From positions 41,796 through 105,795 of the forward strand of contig QXWO01000013.1 in the NCBI GenBank assembly GCA_009911035.1: a stretch of DNA of 64,000 nt, given 5' to 3'. The position numbers and the translations under genes were made by a program. The notes beneath the pieces are model-generated. The model did no database searches and had not been told where the DNA came from. It worked only from the letters and a program-made list of their open reading frames with translations. Origin of the DNA: Lachnospiraceae bacterium. Its GTDB lineage: Bacteria > Bacillota > Clostridia > Lachnospirales > Lachnospiraceae. Below, piece by piece: positions 46,101 through 57,757 of the stretch; the first letter of the stretch is position 1; the number at the start of each line of letters is the position of its first letter.

Positions 46101-47038
46101 TGAACCCGCTGGGCGTGCCTTCCCGTATGAACATTGGACAGGTATTGGAGATCCATCTGTCACTGGCTGCAAAGGCCCTTGGGTTTAACGTGGCAACACC
46201 GGTATTTGATGGCGCCAACGAGAATGATATTATGGATACCCTGGATCTGGCCAATGATTACGTTAACCTTACCTGGGAGGAGTTTGAGGCAAAGCATAAA
46301 GAGGAACTCCTTCCGGAAGTTATGGATTATTTATATAAAAACCGGGATCACAGGGAAGTCTGGAAAGGCGTTCCCATTTCCAGGGACGGTAAAGTAAGAC
46401 TCCGTGATGGAAGAACCGGGGAATATTTTGACAGTCCGGTAACCATCGGACACATGCATTACTTAAAGCTGCACCATCTGGTAGATGATAAGATCCATGC
46501 CCGCTCCACAGGCCCTTACTCGCTGGTAACACAGCAGCCTCTGGGCGGCAAGGCCCAGTTCGGCGGACAGCGTTTCGGGGAAATGGAAGTGTGGGCGCTG
46601 GAAGCGTACGGCGCATCTTATACTTTACAGGAAATACTGACAGTGAAATCCGATGACGTAGTGGGACGTGTGAAGACCTATGAAGCAATCATCAAAGGGG
46701 ATAATATCCCTGAACCGGGAATTCCTGAATCCTTCAAGGTGCTGCTCAAGGAATTACAGTCTCTGGGACTTGACGTGAGAGTCTTACGCGAGGACAATAC
46801 GGAAGTTGAGATCATGGAGACTATTGATTATGGCGATACCGATTACCGTTATGAAATGGAAGGTGACGACAAGAATTACGATTATGACAAAGAGTCATTC
46901 GGTTCCATGGGATATCAGCAGCAGGAATACGACGAAGACAGCGGAGAATTCGTGAGCGCTGACGACGAGGAAGATCTGGACGATGGTTTTGATGAAGAGT
47001 TTGACGAGGTGCTGGATTCTGATTCATATGATGAATAA
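43172..47038 (+). CDS. rpoB: RNA polymerase subunit beta
   Basis: Product of 1288 aa. All major regions are seen, including the rifampicin region [43 protein letters not shown] with wild-type residues. Also present are the [10 protein letters not shown] and [14 protein letters not shown] segments and the C-terminal [24 protein letters not shown]. The last about 65 residues form an unusually acidic Asp/Glu/Tyr-rich tail. GGGGTGAATAGTCG precedes the ATG. It forms the RNA polymerase active centre with the product of rpoC, which starts 33 bases later. Confidence 0.97.
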   Translation: MEKNRIRPIAAGKNMRMSYSRQKEVLQMPNLIEVQKDSYQWFLKEGLKEVFDDISPIADYSGHLSLEFVDFELCEDDVKYSIEKCKERDATYAAPLKVRVRLYNKEKEEISEHEIFMGDLPLMTETGTFVINGAERVIVSQLVRSPGIYYAISHDKIGKRLFSSTVIPNRGAWLEYETDSNDIFYVRVDRTRKVPITVLIRALGVGTNDEIRELFGDEPKIEASFSKDVSTNYQEGLLELYKKIRPGEPLSVESAESLINAMFFDPRRYDLAKVGRYKFNKKLAFRNRIRHHVLAEDVVDVTTGEILAAAGTKVTAEMADQIQNSAVPYVYIQTEEKNVKILSNMMVDITNFVDCKPRELGITEHVYYPVLAQIIEEFGENPEELAEAIRKNVHELIPKHVTKEDIIASINYNIHLEYGIGNDDDIDHLGNRRIRAVGELLQNQYRIGLSRLERVVRERMTTHDAEEISPQVLINIKPVQAAVKEFFGSSQLSQFMDQNNPLGELTHKRRLSALGPGGLSRDRAGFEVRDVHYSHYGRMCPIETPEGPNIGLINSLASYARINEYGFVEAPYRKIDKSDPSNPIVTEQVVYMTADEEDNYHVAQANEALDGEGHFVRNTVSGRYKDETSEYPKAMFDYMDVSPKMVFSVATALIPFLENDDANRALMGSNMQRQAVPLLTTEAPAVGTGMEPKAAVDSGVCVVAKKAGTISYVSSKLIRMVCDDGEKMEYRLTKFSRSNQSNCYNQKPIVLKGERVEAGQVIADGPSTSEGELALGKNPLIGFMTWEGYNYEDAVLLSERLVQEDVYTSVHIEEYEAEARDTKLGPEEITRDVPGVGDDALKDLDERGIIRIGAEVRAGDILVGKVTPKGETELTAEERLLRAIFGEKAREVRDTSLKVPHGEYGIIVDAKVFTRENGDELSPGVNQAVRIYIAQKRKISVGDKMAGRHGNKGVVSRVLPVEDMPYLPNGRPLDIVLNPLGVPSRMNIGQVLEIHLSLAAKALGFNVATPVFDGANENDIMDTLDLANDYVNLTWEEFEAKHKEELLPEVMDYLYKNRDHREVWKGVPISRDGKVRLRDGRTGEYFDSPVTIGHMHYLKLHHLVDDKIHARSTGPYSLVTQQPLGGKAQFGGQRFGEMEVWALEAYGASYTLQEILTVKSDDVVGRVKTYEAIIKGDNIPEPGIPESFKVLLKELQSLGLDVRVLREDNTEVEIMETIDYGDTDYRYEMEGDDKNYDYDKESFGSMGYQQQEYDEDSGEFVSADDEEDLDDGFDEEFDEVLDSDSYDE

Positions 47039-47071
47039 ACAGCCGGACTTTGAAAGGAGCATGGATAAGCT

Positions 47072-50000
47072 ATGTCAGAAACAAAGCAAGAAGTGTATCA
47101 GCCGATGACATTTGACGCCATCAGAATTGGCTTGGCATCACCTGAAAAAATCAGGGAGTGGTCAAGGGGCGAAGTGCTTAAGCCGGAGACAATCAATTAC
47201 AGGACATTGAAGCCCGAGAAGGACGGACTGTTCTGCGAAAAGATTTTCGGACCCAGCAAGGACTGGGAATGTCACTGTGGTAAATATAAAAAAATCAGAT
47301 ACAAAGGCGTTGTCTGCGACCGCTGTGGTGTGGAGGTGACCAAATCCAGCGTCCGCAGGGAGCGTATGGGCCATATCGAACTGGCGGCTCCGGTATCTCA
47401 TATCTGGTATTTTAAGGGGATTCCCAGCCGTATGGGACTGATTTTGGATCTATCCCCAAGGGTTCTTGAAAAAGTGCTCTATTTTGCCTCCTATATTGTT
47501 CTTGACAAGGGAGACAGCGATTTGGAGTACAAACAGGTTCTCTCTGAAAAGGAATATCAGGATGCAAGGGAAAACTGGGGCAGCAGATTCCGCGTGGGCA
47601 TGGGCGCAGAGGCAATTAAAGAGCTTCTTGATGCCATTGATTTAGAGACGGAAGCAGAGGAACTGAAAACCGGACTTAAGGAATCTACAGGCCAGAAGCG
47701 GGCAAGGATTATCAAGAGACTGGAAGTGGTGGAAGCTTTCAGGGAATCGGGAAATGAGCCCTCCTGGATGATCATGGATGCCATTCCGGTCATTCCTCCG
47801 GATTTAAGACCTATGGTACAGTTGGACGGCGGACGTTTTGCGACTTCCGACCTGAATGATTTATATAGAAGGATCATCAACCGCAACAACCGTTTAAAGA
47901 GGCTTCTGGAGCTGGGGGCACCCGATATTATTGTCCGCAACGAAAAGAGAATGCTTCAGGAAGCGGTGGATGCGCTGATTGACAACGGCAGGAGAGGCAG
48001 ACCCGTAACAGGGCCGGGCAACAGGGCGCTGAAATCCCTGTCCGATATGTTAAAGGGTAAGTCCGGGCGTTTCCGCCAGAACCTGCTGGGCAAGCGTGTT
48101 GACTATTCAGGACGTTCCGTTATCGTGGTAGGACCGGAACTTAAGATTTTCCAGTGCGGTCTGCCTAAAGAGATGGCCATTGAATTGTTTAAGCCTTTTG
48201 TTATGAAAGAACTGGTGGCAAGGGGCATTTCACAGAATATTAAAAATGCAAAGAAGCTGGTAGAACGGCTGGATACCCAGGTATGGGATGTGCTGGAGGA
48301 GGTTATCAAGGAGCATCCGGTCATGTTAAACCGTGCCCCTACCCTGCACAGGCTGGGGATTCAGGCATTTGAGCCTATTCTGGTAGAGGGTAAGGCGATC
48401 AAGCTGCACCCGCTGGTATGTACTGCATTTAATGCAGACTTTGACGGGGACCAGATGGCGGTGCATCTCCCCCTTTCCGTGGAGGCCCAGGCAGAGTGCC
48501 GTTTCCTGCTTCTGTCTCCCAATAACCTGCTGAAACCTTCCGATGGCGGTCCGGTTGCCGTTCCTTCACAGGATATGGTCCTTGGAATTTATTATCTGAC
48601 TCAGGAAAGACCCGGCGCATTAGGAGAAGGCAGATTCTTTAAGAGTGTAAATGAAGCGATTCTGGCATATGAGAACGGTGCATGCACCCTCCACTCCAGA
48701 ATCAAAGTGAGAATAACCAAGAAAAATGCACAGGGAGAAGAAGTCTCCAGCATTGTTGAATCTACCCTTGGAAGATTTCTTTTTAATGAAATCCTCCCCC
48801 AGGATCTGGGATATGTGGACAGAAGCAGGCCGGAAAATTTCCTCCTTCCTGAGGTGGATTTCCATGTAGGAAAGAAGCAGCTTAAGCAGATCCTTGAAAA
48901 AGTTATTAATACCCACGGCGCATCCGTGACTGCGGAAGTGCTGGATTTGATTAAATCTACGGGTTACAAATATTCCACCAAAGCGGCAATGACTGTTTCC
49001 ATTTCGGATATGACGGTGCCTGCCCAGAAACCGGAGATGCTAAACGAGGCACAGGCTACGGTTGACAAGATTTCCCAGAATTTCAGGCGCGGCCTGATCA
49101 CAGAGGAAGAAAGATACCGTGCGGTTGTGGAGACCTGGAATGAGACAGATAAGAAGCTGACAGACGTGCTTCTTGCTGGGCTGGATAAGTACAACAATAT
49201 CTTTATGATGGCTGACTCAGGCGCCCGTGGTTCCAACCAGCAGATCAAGCAGCTTGCCGGCATGCGCGGGCTGATGGCGGATACAACGGGACGTACCATT
49301 GAACTGCCTATTAAGTCTAATTTCCGTGAAGGACTGGACGTTCTGGAGTATTTCATGTCTGCCCACGGCGCACGTAAGGGACTGTCCGATACGGCCCTTC
49401 GTACTGCGGACTCTGGTTATCTGACCAGACGTATGGTGGACGTATCCCAGGAACTGATTATCCGTGAAGTGGACTGTATGGAAGGGAAAGACGAGATCCC
49501 GGGCATGTGGGTATCTGCTTTTATGGACGGCAAGGAAACCATTGAAGGCCTGAAAGACAGAATCACAGGAAGATATGCTTGTGAAGATGTGAAGGACAGG
49601 GACGGCAGTGTGATTGTAAAGAGGAATCACATGATTACCCCCAGCCGCGCCGCAAGGATTTTGAGCACCGGCGTGGACGACAATGGTGAGCCTGTAGAAA
49701 AAGTGAAAATACGTACCATCCTTACCTGCCGTTCCCATGTGGGCATCTGTGCAAAGTGCTACGGTGCCAATATGGCAACCGGAGAAGCAGTACAGGTGGG
49801 CGAGGCAGTAGGAATCATTGCAGCTCAGTCTATCGGTGAACCCGGTACACAGCTTACCATGCGTACCTTCCATACTGGCGGTGTTGCAGGCGATGATATC
49901 ACACAGGGTCTTCCCCGTGTAGAGGAGCTTTTTGAGGCCAGAAAACCTAAAGGACTTGCAATTATTGCAGAGTTCGGCGGAGTGGCGGCCATTAAAGATA

Positions 50001-50830
50001 CCAAGAAAAAGCGTGAAATCGTAATTACCAACAATGAAACCGGGGAATCCAAGGCATATTTGATTCCTTACGGCTCAAGAATAAAGGTTTTAGACGGGGC
50101 AGTGCTTGAAGCAGGCGATGAACTGACAGAGGGAAGCGTAAATCCTCATGATCTTCTTAAAATTAAGGGAATACGCGCCGTTCAGGACTATATGCTTAGG
50201 GAGGTTCAGAGGGTATACCGTTTGCAGGGCGTTGACATCAGCGATAAGCATATCGAAGTGATTGTGCGCCAGATGCTGAAGAAAATCAGGATCGAAAATA
50301 ACGGCGATACAGATTTCCTTCCCGGGACCCTTGTGGATGTCCTTGAGTATGAGGATATCAATGAGCAGTTGTTTGCAGAAGGCAAAGAACCGGCGGAGGG
50401 CAAACAGGTGATGCTTGGTATCACCAAGGCGGCCCTTGCTACAAACTCCTTCCTGTCCGCCGCATCCTTTCAGGAAACCACTAAGGTTCTTACGGAAGCG
50501 GCAATTAAAGGAAAGAGCGATCCGCTTATCGGACTGAAAGAAAATGTCATCATTGGTAAACTGATCCCGGCCGGTACAGGCATGAAGCGCTATCGCAATA
50601 CAAGGCTTTCCACAGATAATGACTTGATGGGAACCATTGATTTTGAGGATGAAGATGACGAATTCTCTTTTGAGGAAGAAACAGAAGAGATGACGGATAT
50701 CGAAGATATGGAAAACGAAACCATGGACATTCTTGAGGAGGAGCCCGAAGAAGAATTTCCAGAGGAGGATTACCCCGAGGAAGAACTGATTGAAGAGGAA
50801 GCTCTTGAAGGTGTAATGGCTGAGAAATAA
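47072..50830 (+). CDS. rpoC: RNA polymerase subunit beta'
   Basis: Product of 1252 aa. The N-terminal zinc ribbon is [20 protein letters not shown]; the Mg-binding [12 protein letters not shown] is intact; the second zinc site is [19 protein letters not shown]. The C-terminus ends in a long acidic extension of about 70 residues rich in Glu (for example [17 protein letters not shown]), matching the acidic tail on RpoB. A terminator follows. Confidence 0.97.
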   Translation: MSETKQEVYQPMTFDAIRIGLASPEKIREWSRGEVLKPETINYRTLKPEKDGLFCEKIFGPSKDWECHCGKYKKIRYKGVVCDRCGVEVTKSSVRRERMGHIELAAPVSHIWYFKGIPSRMGLILDLSPRVLEKVLYFASYIVLDKGDSDLEYKQVLSEKEYQDARENWGSRFRVGMGAEAIKELLDAIDLETEAEELKTGLKESTGQKRARIIKRLEVVEAFRESGNEPSWMIMDAIPVIPPDLRPMVQLDGGRFATSDLNDLYRRIINRNNRLKRLLELGAPDIIVRNEKRMLQEAVDALIDNGRRGRPVTGPGNRALKSLSDMLKGKSGRFRQNLLGKRVDYSGRSVIVVGPELKIFQCGLPKEMAIELFKPFVMKELVARGISQNIKNAKKLVERLDTQVWDVLEEVIKEHPVMLNRAPTLHRLGIQAFEPILVEGKAIKLHPLVCTAFNADFDGDQMAVHLPLSVEAQAECRFLLLSPNNLLKPSDGGPVAVPSQDMVLGIYYLTQERPGALGEGRFFKSVNEAILAYENGACTLHSRIKVRITKKNAQGEEVSSIVESTLGRFLFNEILPQDLGYVDRSRPENFLLPEVDFHVGKKQLKQILEKVINTHGASVTAEVLDLIKSTGYKYSTKAAMTVSISDMTVPAQKPEMLNEAQATVDKISQNFRRGLITEEERYRAVVETWNETDKKLTDVLLAGLDKYNNIFMMADSGARGSNQQIKQLAGMRGLMADTTGRTIELPIKSNFREGLDVLEYFMSAHGARKGLSDTALRTADSGYLTRRMVDVSQELIIREVDCMEGKDEIPGMWVSAFMDGKETIEGLKDRITGRYACEDVKDRDGSVIVKRNHMITPSRAARILSTGVDDNGEPVEKVKIRTILTCRSHVGICAKCYGANMATGEAVQVGEAVGIIAAQSIGEPGTQLTMRTFHTGGVAGDDITQGLPRVEELFEARKPKGLAIIAEFGGVAAIKDTKKKREIVITNNETGESKAYLIPYGSRIKVLDGAVLEAGDELTEGSVNPHDLLKIKGIRAVQDYMLREVQRVYRLQGVDISDKHIEVIVRQMLKKIRIENNGDTDFLPGTLVDVLEYEDINEQLFAEGKEPAEGKQVMLGITKAALATNSFLSAASFQETTKVLTEAAIKGKSDPLIGLKENVIIGKLIPAGTGMKRYRNTRLSTDNDLMGTIDFEDEDDEFSFEEETEEMTDIEDMENETMDILEEEPEEEFPEEDYPEEELIEEEALEGVMAEK

Positions 50831-50864
50831 GTGAATGGAAAGTCCCATGGGGACAGCAGAATTT

Positions 50865-50905
50865 ATCTCCGTGCATGCATAAATTGGCAGGCACGGAGAT
50901 TTTTA
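50865..50905 (+). terminator. terminator after rpoC
   Basis: ATCTCCGTGC (50865-50874) pairs with GCACGGAGAT (50891-50900), loop of 16 bases, then TTTT. It ends the rpoBC transcript before the rpsL promoter. Confidence 0.75.
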
Positions 50906-50959
50906 GTGAAAATGCTGTATAAAGAGCGTATTTTTGGCTAAAATTTACAAAGAAATATA

Positions 50960-50988
50960 TTGACAAGAAAAAATGGAACACTTATACT
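50960..50988 (+). promoter_or_regulatory. promoter of rpsL-rpsG-fusA
   Basis: TTGACA (50960-50965), 17-base spacer, TATACT (50983-50988). About 150 bases of G+C-rich leader with imperfect repeats (TGCCGCG near 51044 and 51080) precede rpsL. Confidence 0.8.
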
Positions 50989-51139
50989 AATTTAGTGTGC
51001 ATTGTGATGCCTGCATCATTTTTTTCATGCACAATACCAGACGTTGCCGCGTTTCGCGTGCGGGCTCATGAATCAGATGCCGCCGCGTTTTGCAGGGCAG
51101 GTTACCAAAAAGGATTTCATAAACAGGAGGTGAAACAGA

Positions 51140-51559
51140 ATGCCAACATTTAACCAGTTAGTCAGAAAAGGACGTCAGACATCAGTAAAGAAGTCAACGG
51201 CTCCTGCTCTCCAGAAAGGATGGAACTCCCTTCATAAGAAAGCAACCGATACTTCCGCTCCTCAAAAGAGAGGCGTCTGCACTGCTGTTAAGACTGCAAC
51301 CCCTAAAAAGCCTAACTCAGCACTTAGGAAAATCGCCAGAGTACGTCTTTCAAACGGAATTGAAGTAACAAGCTACATTCCCGGAGAAGGCCACAACTTA
51401 CAGGAGCACAGCGTTGTTCTTATCAGAGGCGGCAGGGTAAAGGACTTACCCGGTACCAGATACCATATTATCAGAGGTACCCTTGATACTGCGGGAGTTG
51501 CAAACAGAAGACAGGCCCGTTCCAAATATGGTGCTAAGAGACCTAAGGCAGGCAAATAG
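51140..51559 (+). CDS. rpsL: 30S ribosomal protein S12
   Basis: Product of 139 aa with the decoding-site loops [11 protein letters not shown] and [14 protein letters not shown]. The lysines linked to streptomycin resistance are wild type. It lies at the A-site of the small subunit. ACAGGAGGTGAAACAGA precedes the ATG. About 245 bases without a gene separate it from rpsG; they contain imperfect stems but no clear promoter or terminator. Confidence 0.97.
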   Translation: MPTFNQLVRKGRQTSVKKSTAPALQKGWNSLHKKATDTSAPQKRGVCTAVKTATPKKPNSALRKIARVRLSNGIEVTSYIPGEGHNLQEHSVVLIRGGRVKDLPGTRYHIIRGTLDTAGVANRRQARSKYGAKRPKAGK

Positions 51560-51777
51560 TCTTTGGAACAAATTGGACCCACGAGCGTAAGCTAATTTAG
51601 TGTTGGAATTCTGTTGCATTTGTTTGTAAATAGACTTACCGCACGTACACAAAATGTGGAATTAGGACGACACACTGTGAGTACCGATGATTTAATGTGC
51701 GCTCATAAGGCCGGATGCAGGAAACTGCCCTGCCGGAAAATGTGCGCAGGCCATAAGTCTGCCTGGCAGGCTTGTGA

Positions 51778-52275
<498 letters not shown>

Positions 52276-52345
52276 CCAGATTTATAACCGGAAAGCGGCA
52301 TAATGCTTTCGTATCATGCCGGACTAATATAAGGAGGAAAAAACC

Positions 52346-54463
52346 TTGGCTGGAAGAGAATATCCTTTAGAGAGAACTCGTAATATCGGTATTATGGCGC
52401 ACATCGATGCCGGTAAGACAACTACAACAGAGCGTATTCTTTATTATACCGGTGTTAACTACAAGATTGGTGACACTCATGAGGGTACTGCAACCATGGA
52501 CTGGATGGAGCAGGAGCAGGAAAGAGGTATTACTATTACTTCCGCTGCTACCACATGCCACTGGACACTGCAGGAAAACTGTAAGGCAAAACCTGGTGCA
52601 TTAGAACATCGTGTTAATATCATTGATACACCGGGGCATGTTGACTTTACAGTAGAAGTTGAGCGTTCCCTTCGTGTTCTTGATGGTGCAGTAGGTGTCT
52701 TTTGTGCAAAAGGTGGTGTAGAACCCCAGTCTGAGAATGTATGGCGTCAGGCTGATACCTATAATGTACCGAGAATGGCATTCATCAATAAGATGGATAT
52801 TCTGGGAGCGAACTTTTACGGAACAGTTGACCAGATTCGCACCAGATTAGGTAAGAATGCAATCTGTATTCAACTGCCTATTGGTAAGGAAGACGATTTT
52901 AAAGGAATTATTGACTTATTTGAAATGAAAGCCTATATCTATAATGATGATAAGGGAGACGATATTTCTATCGTTGATATCCCGGAAGACATGGCGGATG
53001 AGGCTGAGTTATATCGTTCTGAGCTTGTTGAAAAAGTTTGTGAGCTGGACGATGATTTAACGATGATGTATTTAGAGGGTGAAGAACCTTCTAATGAAGA
53101 AATGAAGAAAGCATTAAGAAAAGCGACCTGCGAATGTCAGGCAATTCCAGTATGCTGTGGTACTGCTTACAGAAATAAGGGTGTACAAAAGCTTCTTGAT
53201 GCAATCATCGAGTTTATGCCGTCACCTTTGGATATCCCTGCAATTAAAGGTACCGACTTAGACGGCAACGAAGTAGAGAGACATTCATCTGATGATGAAC
53301 CTTTCTCAGCGCTGGCATTCAAGATCATGGCCGATCCTTTCGTAGGAAAGCTGGCATTTTTCAGAGTTTACTCTGGTACCATGAACTCCGGTTCCTATGT
53401 ACTGAATGCAACGAAAGACAAAAAGGAACGTGTAGGACGTATCCTTCAGATGCACGCAAATAAGAGGGCAGAACTGGATAAGGTTTATTCCGGTGATATA
53501 GCAGCGGCAGTAGGCTTCAAATTTACTACTACCGGCGATACCATCTGTGATGACCAGCATCCTGTAATTCTGGAATCCATGGAATTCCCTGAACCCGTTA
53601 TCGAGCTTGCCATTGAGCCCAAGACCAAGGCAGGACAGGGTAAGATGGGCGAAGCTCTTGCAAAGCTGGCAGAAGAAGATCCGACCTTCCGTGCCCACAC
53701 AGATCAAGAGACAGGCCAGACCATTATTGCAGGTATGGGTGAGCTCCATCTGGAAATTATTGTAGACAGGCTTCTGCGTGAATTTAAAGTGGAAGCAAAC
53801 GTAGGTGCGCCTCAGGTTGCTTACAAAGAAACCTTTACCAAGACTGTTGAAGTTGATTCCAAATATGCAAAACAGTCTGGCGGGCGTGGTCAGTACGGAC
53901 ACTGTAAAGTCAGGTTCGAGCCTATGGATGCCAACGGGGAAGAATTATTCAAGTTTGAATCTTCCGTTGTGGGCGGCGCTATTCCCAAGGAATATATTCC
54001 CGCTGTCGGCGAAGGTATCGAAGAAGCTGCTAAGTGTGGTATTCTCGGCGGATTCCCTGTACTGGGCGTTCACGCTACCGTATTTGACGGTTCTTATCAT
54101 GAAGTGGACTCCTCTGAAATGGCATTCCACATTGCTGGTTCCATGGCGTTTAAGGATGCAATGCAGAAGGCAAGCCCTATTCTGTTAGAGCCTATCATGA
54201 AGGTGGAAGTTACAATGCCTGAGGACTACATGGGCGACGTTATCGGCGACATCAATTCCCGCCGCGGACGTATCGAAGGTATGGATGATATCGGAGGCGG
54301 CAAGATGGTTCGTGCTTACGTACCTCTTTCCGAAATGTTCGGTTATTCCACCGACCTCCGTTCCAGGACACAGGGACGTGGTAACTACTCCATGTTCTTT
54401 GAAAAATACGAACCGGTGCCGAAGAACGTACAGGAGAAAATCTTAGCTGCAAAGGCAAAATAG
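52346..54463 (+). CDS. fusA: elongation factor G
   Basis: Product of 705 aa with a TTG start at 52346, set by AAGGAGGAAAAAACC. The GTPase motifs are AHIDAGKT (G1), [10 protein letters not shown] (G2), DTPGHVD (G3) and NKMD (G4). Domains II-V follow, with the conserved [17 protein letters not shown] in domain IV and the ending [19 protein letters not shown]. It catalyses translocation on the ribosome. Full length, no anomalies. Confidence 0.97.
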   Translation: MAGREYPLERTRNIGIMAHIDAGKTTTTERILYYTGVNYKIGDTHEGTATMDWMEQEQERGITITSAATTCHWTLQENCKAKPGALEHRVNIIDTPGHVDFTVEVERSLRVLDGAVGVFCAKGGVEPQSENVWRQADTYNVPRMAFINKMDILGANFYGTVDQIRTRLGKNAICIQLPIGKEDDFKGIIDLFEMKAYIYNDDKGDDISIVDIPEDMADEAELYRSELVEKVCELDDDLTMMYLEGEEPSNEEMKKALRKATCECQAIPVCCGTAYRNKGVQKLLDAIIEFMPSPLDIPAIKGTDLDGNEVERHSSDDEPFSALAFKIMADPFVGKLAFFRVYSGTMNSGSYVLNATKDKKERVGRILQMHANKRAELDKVYSGDIAAAVGFKFTTTGDTICDDQHPVILESMEFPEPVIELAIEPKTKAGQGKMGEALAKLAEEDPTFRAHTDQETGQTIIAGMGELHLEIIVDRLLREFKVEANVGAPQVAYKETFTKTVEVDSKYAKQSGGRGQYGHCKVRFEPMDANGEELFKFESSVVGGAIPKEYIPAVGEGIEEAAKCGILGGFPVLGVHATVFDGSYHEVDSSEMAFHIAGSMAFKDAMQKASPILLEPIMKVEVTMPEDYMGDVIGDINSRRGRIEGMDDIGGGKMVRAYVPLSEMFGYSTDLRSRTQGRGNYSMFFEKYEPVPKNVQEKILAAKAK

Positions 54464-54571
54464 TATAAGAAAAGCTTGAAAATATCGGCATTTTTTAATA
54501 TAATCAGAATTAGCTGATTAGATATCGAAACCAGAATATTTTTTGTATCAAATTAAAGGAGGACTTTAGAA

Positions 54572-55759
54572 ATGGCTAAAGCTAAATTTGACAGAACCAA
54601 AACCCATTGTAATATTGGTACCATCGGTCACGTTGATCATGGTAAGACAACATTAACAGCCGCTATCACAAAGGTACTTTCTGAAAGAGTTGCTGGTAAT
54701 GAAGCTACTGACTTCGAGAACATCGACAAGGCTCCCGAAGAAAGAGAAAGAGGTATCACAATCTCTACAGCACATGTTGAGTACACAACAGAAAATAGAC
54801 ACTATGCACATGTTGACTGCCCGGGACATGCTGACTACGTTAAGAACATGATCACAGGTGCTGCTCAGATGGACGGTGCTATCTTAGTTGTAGCTGCTAC
54901 TGACGGTGTTATGGCACAGACCAAGGAGCATATCCTTCTGTCCCGTCAGGTAGGTGTACCTTATATCGTTGTTTTCCTTAACAAATGCGATATGGTAGAC
55001 GATCCTGAGCTGATTGAACTGGTTGAAATGGAAGTAACAGAACAGCTTGAAGAATACGGCTTCAATGACTGCCCGATTATCAAAGGTTCCGCTCTTAAGG
55101 CTCTGGAAGATCCCAATAGCGAATGGGGCGACAAGATTATGGAACTCATGAGCACAGTTGATGAGTATATTCCTGATCCTGAGAGAGCTACAGATAAGCC
55201 TTTCCTTATGCCTGTAGAGGACGTATTTACTATCACAGGACGCGGTACAGTTGCTACTGGTAGAGTAGAGCGTGGAACTCTCCATCTTAACGAGGAAGTT
55301 GAAATCGTTGGTATTAAAGAAGAAACACGTAAGACAGTTGTAACCGGTATTGAAATGTTCCGTAAACTGCTTGACGAGGCTCAGGCTGGTGACAACATCG
55401 GCGCACTGCTCCGTGGTGTTCAGAGAACAGAAATCGAAAGAGGACAGGTTCTTTCCAAACCCGGTTCAGTTAAATGCCATACAAAATTTACTGCTCAGGT
55501 TTACGTTCTGACAAAAGATGAAGGCGGACGTCACACTCCTTTCTTCAACAACTACAGACCTCAGTTCTATTTTAGAACAACTGACGTAACTGGTGTATGT
55601 AACCTTCCTGCAGGTACAGAAATGTGCATGCCTGGTGATAACGTAGAGATGACAATTGAATTGATTCATCCTATCGCTATGGAGCAGGGACTTACGTTTG
55701 CTATCCGTGAGGGTGGACGTACAGTTGGTTCTGGTCGTGTGGCTACGATTATTGAGTAA
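54572..55759 (+). CDS. tuf: elongation factor Tu, 3' end replaced by integrated element
   Basis: Product of 395 aa with [23 protein letters not shown] and [11 protein letters not shown]-binding motifs and a complete C-terminal domain. The final 17 codons (from CGTGAGGGTGG at 55706) belong to, or border, the integrated element. A second copy of the same coding tail is found at 63786-63838 with only synonymous differences. EF-Tu is thus intact despite the insertion. A terminator and integrase arm-type repeats follow the stop at once. Confidence 0.97.
   Translation: MAKAKFDRTKTHCNIGTIGHVDHGKTTLTAAITKVLSERVAGNEATDFENIDKAPEERERGITISTAHVEYTTENRHYAHVDCPGHADYVKNMITGAAQMDGAILVVAATDGVMAQTKEHILLSRQVGVPYIVVFLNKCDMVDDPELIELVEMEVTEQLEEYGFNDCPIIKGSALKALEDPNSEWGDKIMELMSTVDEYIPDPERATDKPFLMPVEDVFTITGRGTVATGRVERGTLHLNEEVEIVGIKEETRKTVVTGIEMFRKLLDEAQAGDNIGALLRGVQRTEIERGQVLSKPGSVKCHTKFTAQVYVLTKDEGGRHTPFFNNYRPQFYFRTTDVTGVCNLPAGTEMCMPGDNVEMTIELIHPIAMEQGLTFAIREGGRTVGSGRVATIIE
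55706..55759 (+). other. attL: tuf 3' end attachment site
   Basis: Last 17 codons plus stop of tuf, repeated at 63786-63839. Identical blocks are CGTGAGGGTGG (55706-55716), the 15 bases from 55721 to 55735, and GCTAC. All nine differences over 55 bases are synonymous. Homology with attR begins exactly at 55706. Arg codons in this tail are CGT twice but AGG twice in the other copy, which favours strand exchange within the first block. Confidence 0.82.
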
Positions 55760-55783
55760 TCAGTAAGAAGCTAGATTTTATGG

Positions 55784-55814
55784 GGCTTTCTGATATTTCA
55801 GAAAGCCTTTTTTT
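55784..55814 (+). terminator. terminator after tuf (carried on the element side)
   Basis: GGCTTTCTGA (55784-55793) pairs with TCAGAAAGCC (55798-55807), loop TATT, then a run of T. It lies on the element side of attL, so the element brings its own terminator as well as its own tuf tail. Confidence 0.9.
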
Positions 55815-55842
55815 GATAAAATATCAATCTTGATTTGTAAAG

Positions 55843-55864
55843 TGGCTCTAAAATGGCTCTAAAA
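55843..55864 (+). repeat. arm-type integrase repeats, left end
   Basis: Two tandem copies of TGGCTCTAAAA (55843-55853 and 55854-55864). The same unit occurs twice at 63666-63687 near the right end, in the same orientation and at the same 11-base spacing. These are probable binding sites for the integrase N-terminal arm-binding domain. Confidence 0.7.
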
Positions 55865-56009
55865 AATTAGTCTTATTCATTTTTTATGGGACAAGCTAGG
55901 GAAAAAATGTTATAATAAGTACAGAAAAAGTATCGACATATAACAAAAAATATGCTAATGTTATGTCAATTCTCAATATTTTGGGCATACTCTATAAAAG
56001 GAGGTGCTT

Positions 56010-56225
56010 ATGAGAAAAGGAGGTTTTAATATGTATTTAACTAAGGAAAAGCCAAAGACATCATTATATAAAGACTATGAGCCAAGATTTCCAAAGCATA
56101 AAGATGTAGAAATCCAAGCGTATGTTGCATATACAGTAGGAAATGATATGTCTAACAAAATGCAGTCAACCATAAGAAGTATGACGAAAATGATTGTTCG
56201 GGGATTTTCTAAGGAGGCGAATTAG
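56010..56225 (+). CDS. small protein of unknown function
   Basis: A 71-aa product from ATG 56010 (AAAGGAGGTGCTT before it), or 64 aa from ATG 56031 (AAAGGAGGTTTTAAT before it); both sites are good. It is basic and has no membrane segment (YLTKEKPKTSLYKDYEPRF, IRSMTKMIVRGFSKEAN). I do not recognise the family. It overlaps nothing and is followed after 2 bases by the DUF2335 gene, so the two form a small operon at the element's left end. Confidence 0.55.
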   Translation: MRKGGFNMYLTKEKPKTSLYKDYEPRFPKHKDVEIQAYVAYTVGNDMSNKMQSTIRSMTKMIVRGFSKEAN

Positions 56226-56227
56226 GT

Positions 56228-56680
56228 TTGGAAGAAAATAAGGAACAAAATGATAAAGAAGCACAGCTTTTAGATAATATAGATAAAGATAATTTGGAAG
56301 AAGCTGAATTAGAAGATGTTCTTGAAAGTGTACCACCAGAACATAGAAAAGTTATAGAAAGAATGATGATTTCTTCATCTATTCAAATGCGCAGTATATC
56401 TTCTCCTGAAACTGCCGTAATGAAAAAATTAACACCAGATCACATTTCTAAGTATTTAGATGGTGCAGAATTAGAAATGAAAAATAGCTATGCCGAGAAA
56501 TTTCACAGAAAGGTATTTACCTTTTTAACAACAATTGTGGGTATGGTATTTTTTATTCTTTTAGTTATTTTGCTGAAAGATATCCCAGATGTTATGGAAA
56601 AGATTATATATATAGTTGGGGGCGTTGTGATTGGTGCCTTTGGTGGATATGGTTTTGGTAAAAATAGAAATGATGAATAA
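56228..56680 (+). CDS. DUF2335-like membrane protein
   Basis: Product of 150 aa with a TTG start ten bases after AGGAGG. The acidic N-terminus is followed by SVPPEHRKVIERMM and LTPDHISKYLDGAELEM, then a HRK-containing linker and two membrane segments (about residues 97-118 and 122-144). This arrangement is that of DUF2335 predicted membrane proteins, which are frequent on mobile elements. The function is unknown; an accessory role such as immunity or abortive infection is speculation. Confidence 0.6.
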   Translation: MEENKEQNDKEAQLLDNIDKDNLEEAELEDVLESVPPEHRKVIERMMISSSIQMRSISSPETAVMKKLTPDHISKYLDGAELEMKNSYAEKFHRKVFTFLTTIVGMVFFILLVILLKDIPDVMEKIIYIVGGVVIGAFGGYGFGKNRNDE

Positions 56681-56747
56681 TGAAGGGACTGATTTAGAGA
56701 TTTTAAAGCAGTCCCTTTTGCAATAGAATTTGAGTAGTGTATGAAAA

Positions 56748-57371
56748 CTATTCGCTGTCACTCTGATTTTTCTTAAATTGCCGCTCCAAATGTTCATTAC
56801 GGAGTTTCATTCTTGTAGCATTGTCTATATCTTCATACACTTTCTTTGTCACTGGCAAGGAGGAGTAATCAGCAATTTTCTGTTTTTTCCATATATCAAA
56901 CATATCCTTTGGCGTAAAGTAGGATTCAAAACTTTCCCGGCTCTCATTCAATGAAGCAAGGAATTGACACATATCTGCATTATATAAATGTCCTTTTTCG
57001 TTCCCATAGAATTTAATGTTTGCATACCAACGGTTATCTTCGGTTTCTATGTCATTGAAAAATTTATCGTTTATTTCCAGTTCATAGCGCAATTCTTTTA
57101 ATTCGTTCAATTCTAAAAGAAAACTGATAATATCGCCCATAGACGATAAAGAAAATTCATTGTCTGAAATGCCAAAAAGCCAATCCAAAGAAACGTGGTA
57201 TTGTTTTGCTATGGCATAAAGTACCTCGTTGGACGGAGATACCGTTCCGTTTTCATAACTGGATAGGGTGGATTGCTTTATGCCTAGCTTTTTACAAAAT
57301 TCACTTTGGTTCAAACCTAGATTTTTACGGAGTTGTTTTATCCGTTCTGCTATCTGAATTGTATTATCCAT
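56748..57371 (-). CDS. XRE-family repressor-like regulator of the element
   Basis: Product of 207 aa on the minus strand. ATG at 57371 (AAAGAGGTAACGGC before it) is preferred; the open frame runs 34 codons upstream through the promoter. The N-terminal helix-turn-helix reads RIKQLRKNLGLNQSEFCKKLGIKQSTLSSYENG, with SLDWLFGISD after it. The C-terminal about 120 residues are of unknown type. It is divergent from the excisionase/integrase operon and probably represses it, by analogy with phage and ICE control regions. Confidence 0.82.
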   Translation of the reverse strand: MDNTIQIAERIKQLRKNLGLNQSEFCKKLGIKQSTLSSYENGTVSPSNEVLYAIAKQYHVSLDWLFGISDNEFSLSSMGDIISFLLELNELKELRYELEINDKFFNDIETEDNRWYANIKFYGNEKGHLYNADMCQFLASLNESRESFESYFTPKDMFDIWKKQKIADYSSLPVTKKVYEDIDNATRMKLRNEHLERQFKKNQSDSE

Positions 57372-57403
57372 GCCGTTACCTCTTTTCTTTTTTGCTTTCT
57401 TAT

Positions 57404-57495
57404 AGTATAGCACTTTCAATAAATATTGACAACAATAATAAATATGAAAAATACAGATAAAAATTATTGACATAAATGATAGTGGGTGCTAGAAT
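57404..57495. promoter_or_regulatory. divergent promoters of the element's repressor and xis-int operon
   Basis: Minus-strand promoter: TTGTCA (complement of 57427-57432) and TATACT (complement of 57404-57409), 17-base spacer. Plus-strand promoter: TTGACA (57467-57472), 17-base spacer, TAGAAT (57490-57495). Downstream of the second, CACTA-ATAAA-TAGTG (57504-57518) is a perfect inverted repeat and a good operator candidate. Confidence 0.8.
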
Positions 57496-57542
57496 ATCAT
57501 TAACACTAATAAATAGTGGAATAAATGATAAGGAGAGATTGC

Positions 57543-57743
57543 ATGAACGGAAAGAACTACTTATTGACTGCCGGAGAAGTTGCGGAAACATTAGGTGTTT
57601 CCAAAGGACACGCTTACAAACTGATAAGAGAATTAAATGAAGAATTACAGAGCAAAGGCTATCTTGTTGTTGCCGGGAAAGTGCCAAAAGCATTTTGGGA
57701 AACAAAGTTTTATGGTTACAATCAGCCGAACCAAACCGCATGA
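57543..57743 (+). CDS. excisionase / AlpA-like helix-turn-helix protein
   Basis: Product of 66 aa from ATG 57543 after AAGGAGAGATTGC. The winged-helix start reads YLLTAGEVAETLGVSKGHAYKLIREL, a MerR-like fold typical of element excisionases. It lies 14 bases before the integrase gene and reads the same way, the standard xis-int pair. It would bias recombination to excision. Confidence 0.83.
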   Translation: MNGKNYLLTAGEVAETLGVSKGHAYKLIRELNEELQSKGYLVVAGKVPKAFWETKFYGYNQPNQTA

Positions 57744-57757
57744 AAGGGGGATAAGGA

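Noticed and set aside
49217-49873. Minus-strand open frame of 218 codons opposite rpoC
   Set aside because: Shadow of a highly conserved gene; Cys/His-rich composition arises from the antisense reading.
56004-56009. GTG start at 56004 for the small element protein
   Set aside because: It overlaps the AGGAGG that serves ATG 56010.
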